Shown: positions 63,843-64,000 of the stretch, piece by piece
Layout of the letters: every line of letters begins with the position of its first letter
Position numbering within the stretch: the stretch's first letter is position 1
NCBI RefSeq assembly: GCF_000331305.1
Contig: NZ_KB217473.1
Span: 24,064-88,063 of the forward strand
Origin: Calothrix sp. PCC 7103
GTDB taxonomy: Bacteria > Cyanobacteriota > Cyanobacteriia > Cyanobacteriales > Nostocaceae
DNA: 64,000 bases
Direction of reading: 5' to 3'
Position numbers and translations under genes: made by a program
Notes under the pieces: generated by a model
Seen by the model: only the letters and a program-made list of their open reading frames with translations
The model's database searches: none
What the model was told of the DNA's origin: nothing

Positions 63843-64000
63843 AAAAAATAGTATTTAGTGAAAATATAGTAATAAATTAAGGTTTGGTGTGAGAAAAATA
63901 GGAGTTTTAATGACGCTTAATACAATCTCTAGCAGCGCTTAGATTAATTAAAGCAGCAACGCTAGAAGATAAAAAGCAGGGTGGGCGGGTGGGTCTTAAA

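Noticed and set aside
1..64000. CRISPR array, tRNA or rRNA genes
   Set aside because: No regularly spaced direct repeats of CRISPR type and no cloverleaf or rRNA-like stretches were seen; the phased TATATA arrays are too short in unit length to be CRISPR.

Overview
The window looks like a large stretch of a conjugative plasmid (or integrated conjugative element) from a filamentous, probably Nostocales-type, cyanobacterium. By eye it is roughly 40% GC. It has no rRNA, tRNA or core metabolic genes. Instead it carries two segregation systems, a primase-type replication gene, a VirB/VirD4 type IV secretion operon, a MOBF relaxase and ArdA, together with defence and conflict genes in families common in cyanobacteria (caspase with an EACC1-type partner, DUF6876, HsdRMS, CBASS). 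The taxonomic guess is an inference from gene families and was not tested by a search.

Layout. 1-3.7 kb: the tail of a DUF2075 gene, two unknown genes and an IS1595-type element carrying a P63C-domain passenger. 3.7-9.3 kb: a mostly non-coding block with a strand that is nearly free of G, a dense series of hairpins, and a parA operon punctuated by three helically phased TATATA repeat arrays. 9.3-13 kb: an EACC1-like protein and a membrane-anchored caspase with a periplasmic-binding-protein sensor. 13-25.4 kb: a defence island with an orphan HsdS-HsdM pair, a ribbon-helix-helix regulator, a complete HsdR-HsdM-HsdS type I system and a two-gene CBASS (patatin effector plus CD-NTase). 26-31 kb: a putative replication region with iteron-like repeats and an AEP-primase-like protein. 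31.8-35 kb: a secreted polymorphic-toxin-like protein with candidate immunity genes. 37-50.5 kb: a VirB2-B3-B4-B5-B6-B8-B10-B9-like/VirD4 operon interrupted by a possible bacteriocin/immunity cassette. 51-56 kb: a MOBF relaxase, a candidate oriT and an actin-like ParM/ParR-type operon. 56-59.4 kb: a PIN toxin-antitoxin pair, ArdA and DUF6876. 59.8-63.9 kb: a second TraD/HerA-like ATPase with a replication-relaxation-like protein, then small unknown genes.

Working together: the secretion genes, coupling ATPases and relaxase would mobilise the element; ArdA would shield it from recipient type I restriction; its own RM systems, CBASS and caspase would protect the new host; ParA, ParM-like and PIN-type modules would keep it in the population. 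The least explained parts are the hairpin-dense region at 5.2-6.2 kb (possible large structured RNA), the adjacent G-depleted segment, the 11/12-bp phased arrays around parA, and an over-represented octamer TGGCGCCA that seems to take the place of the usual cyanobacterial HIP1 palindrome.
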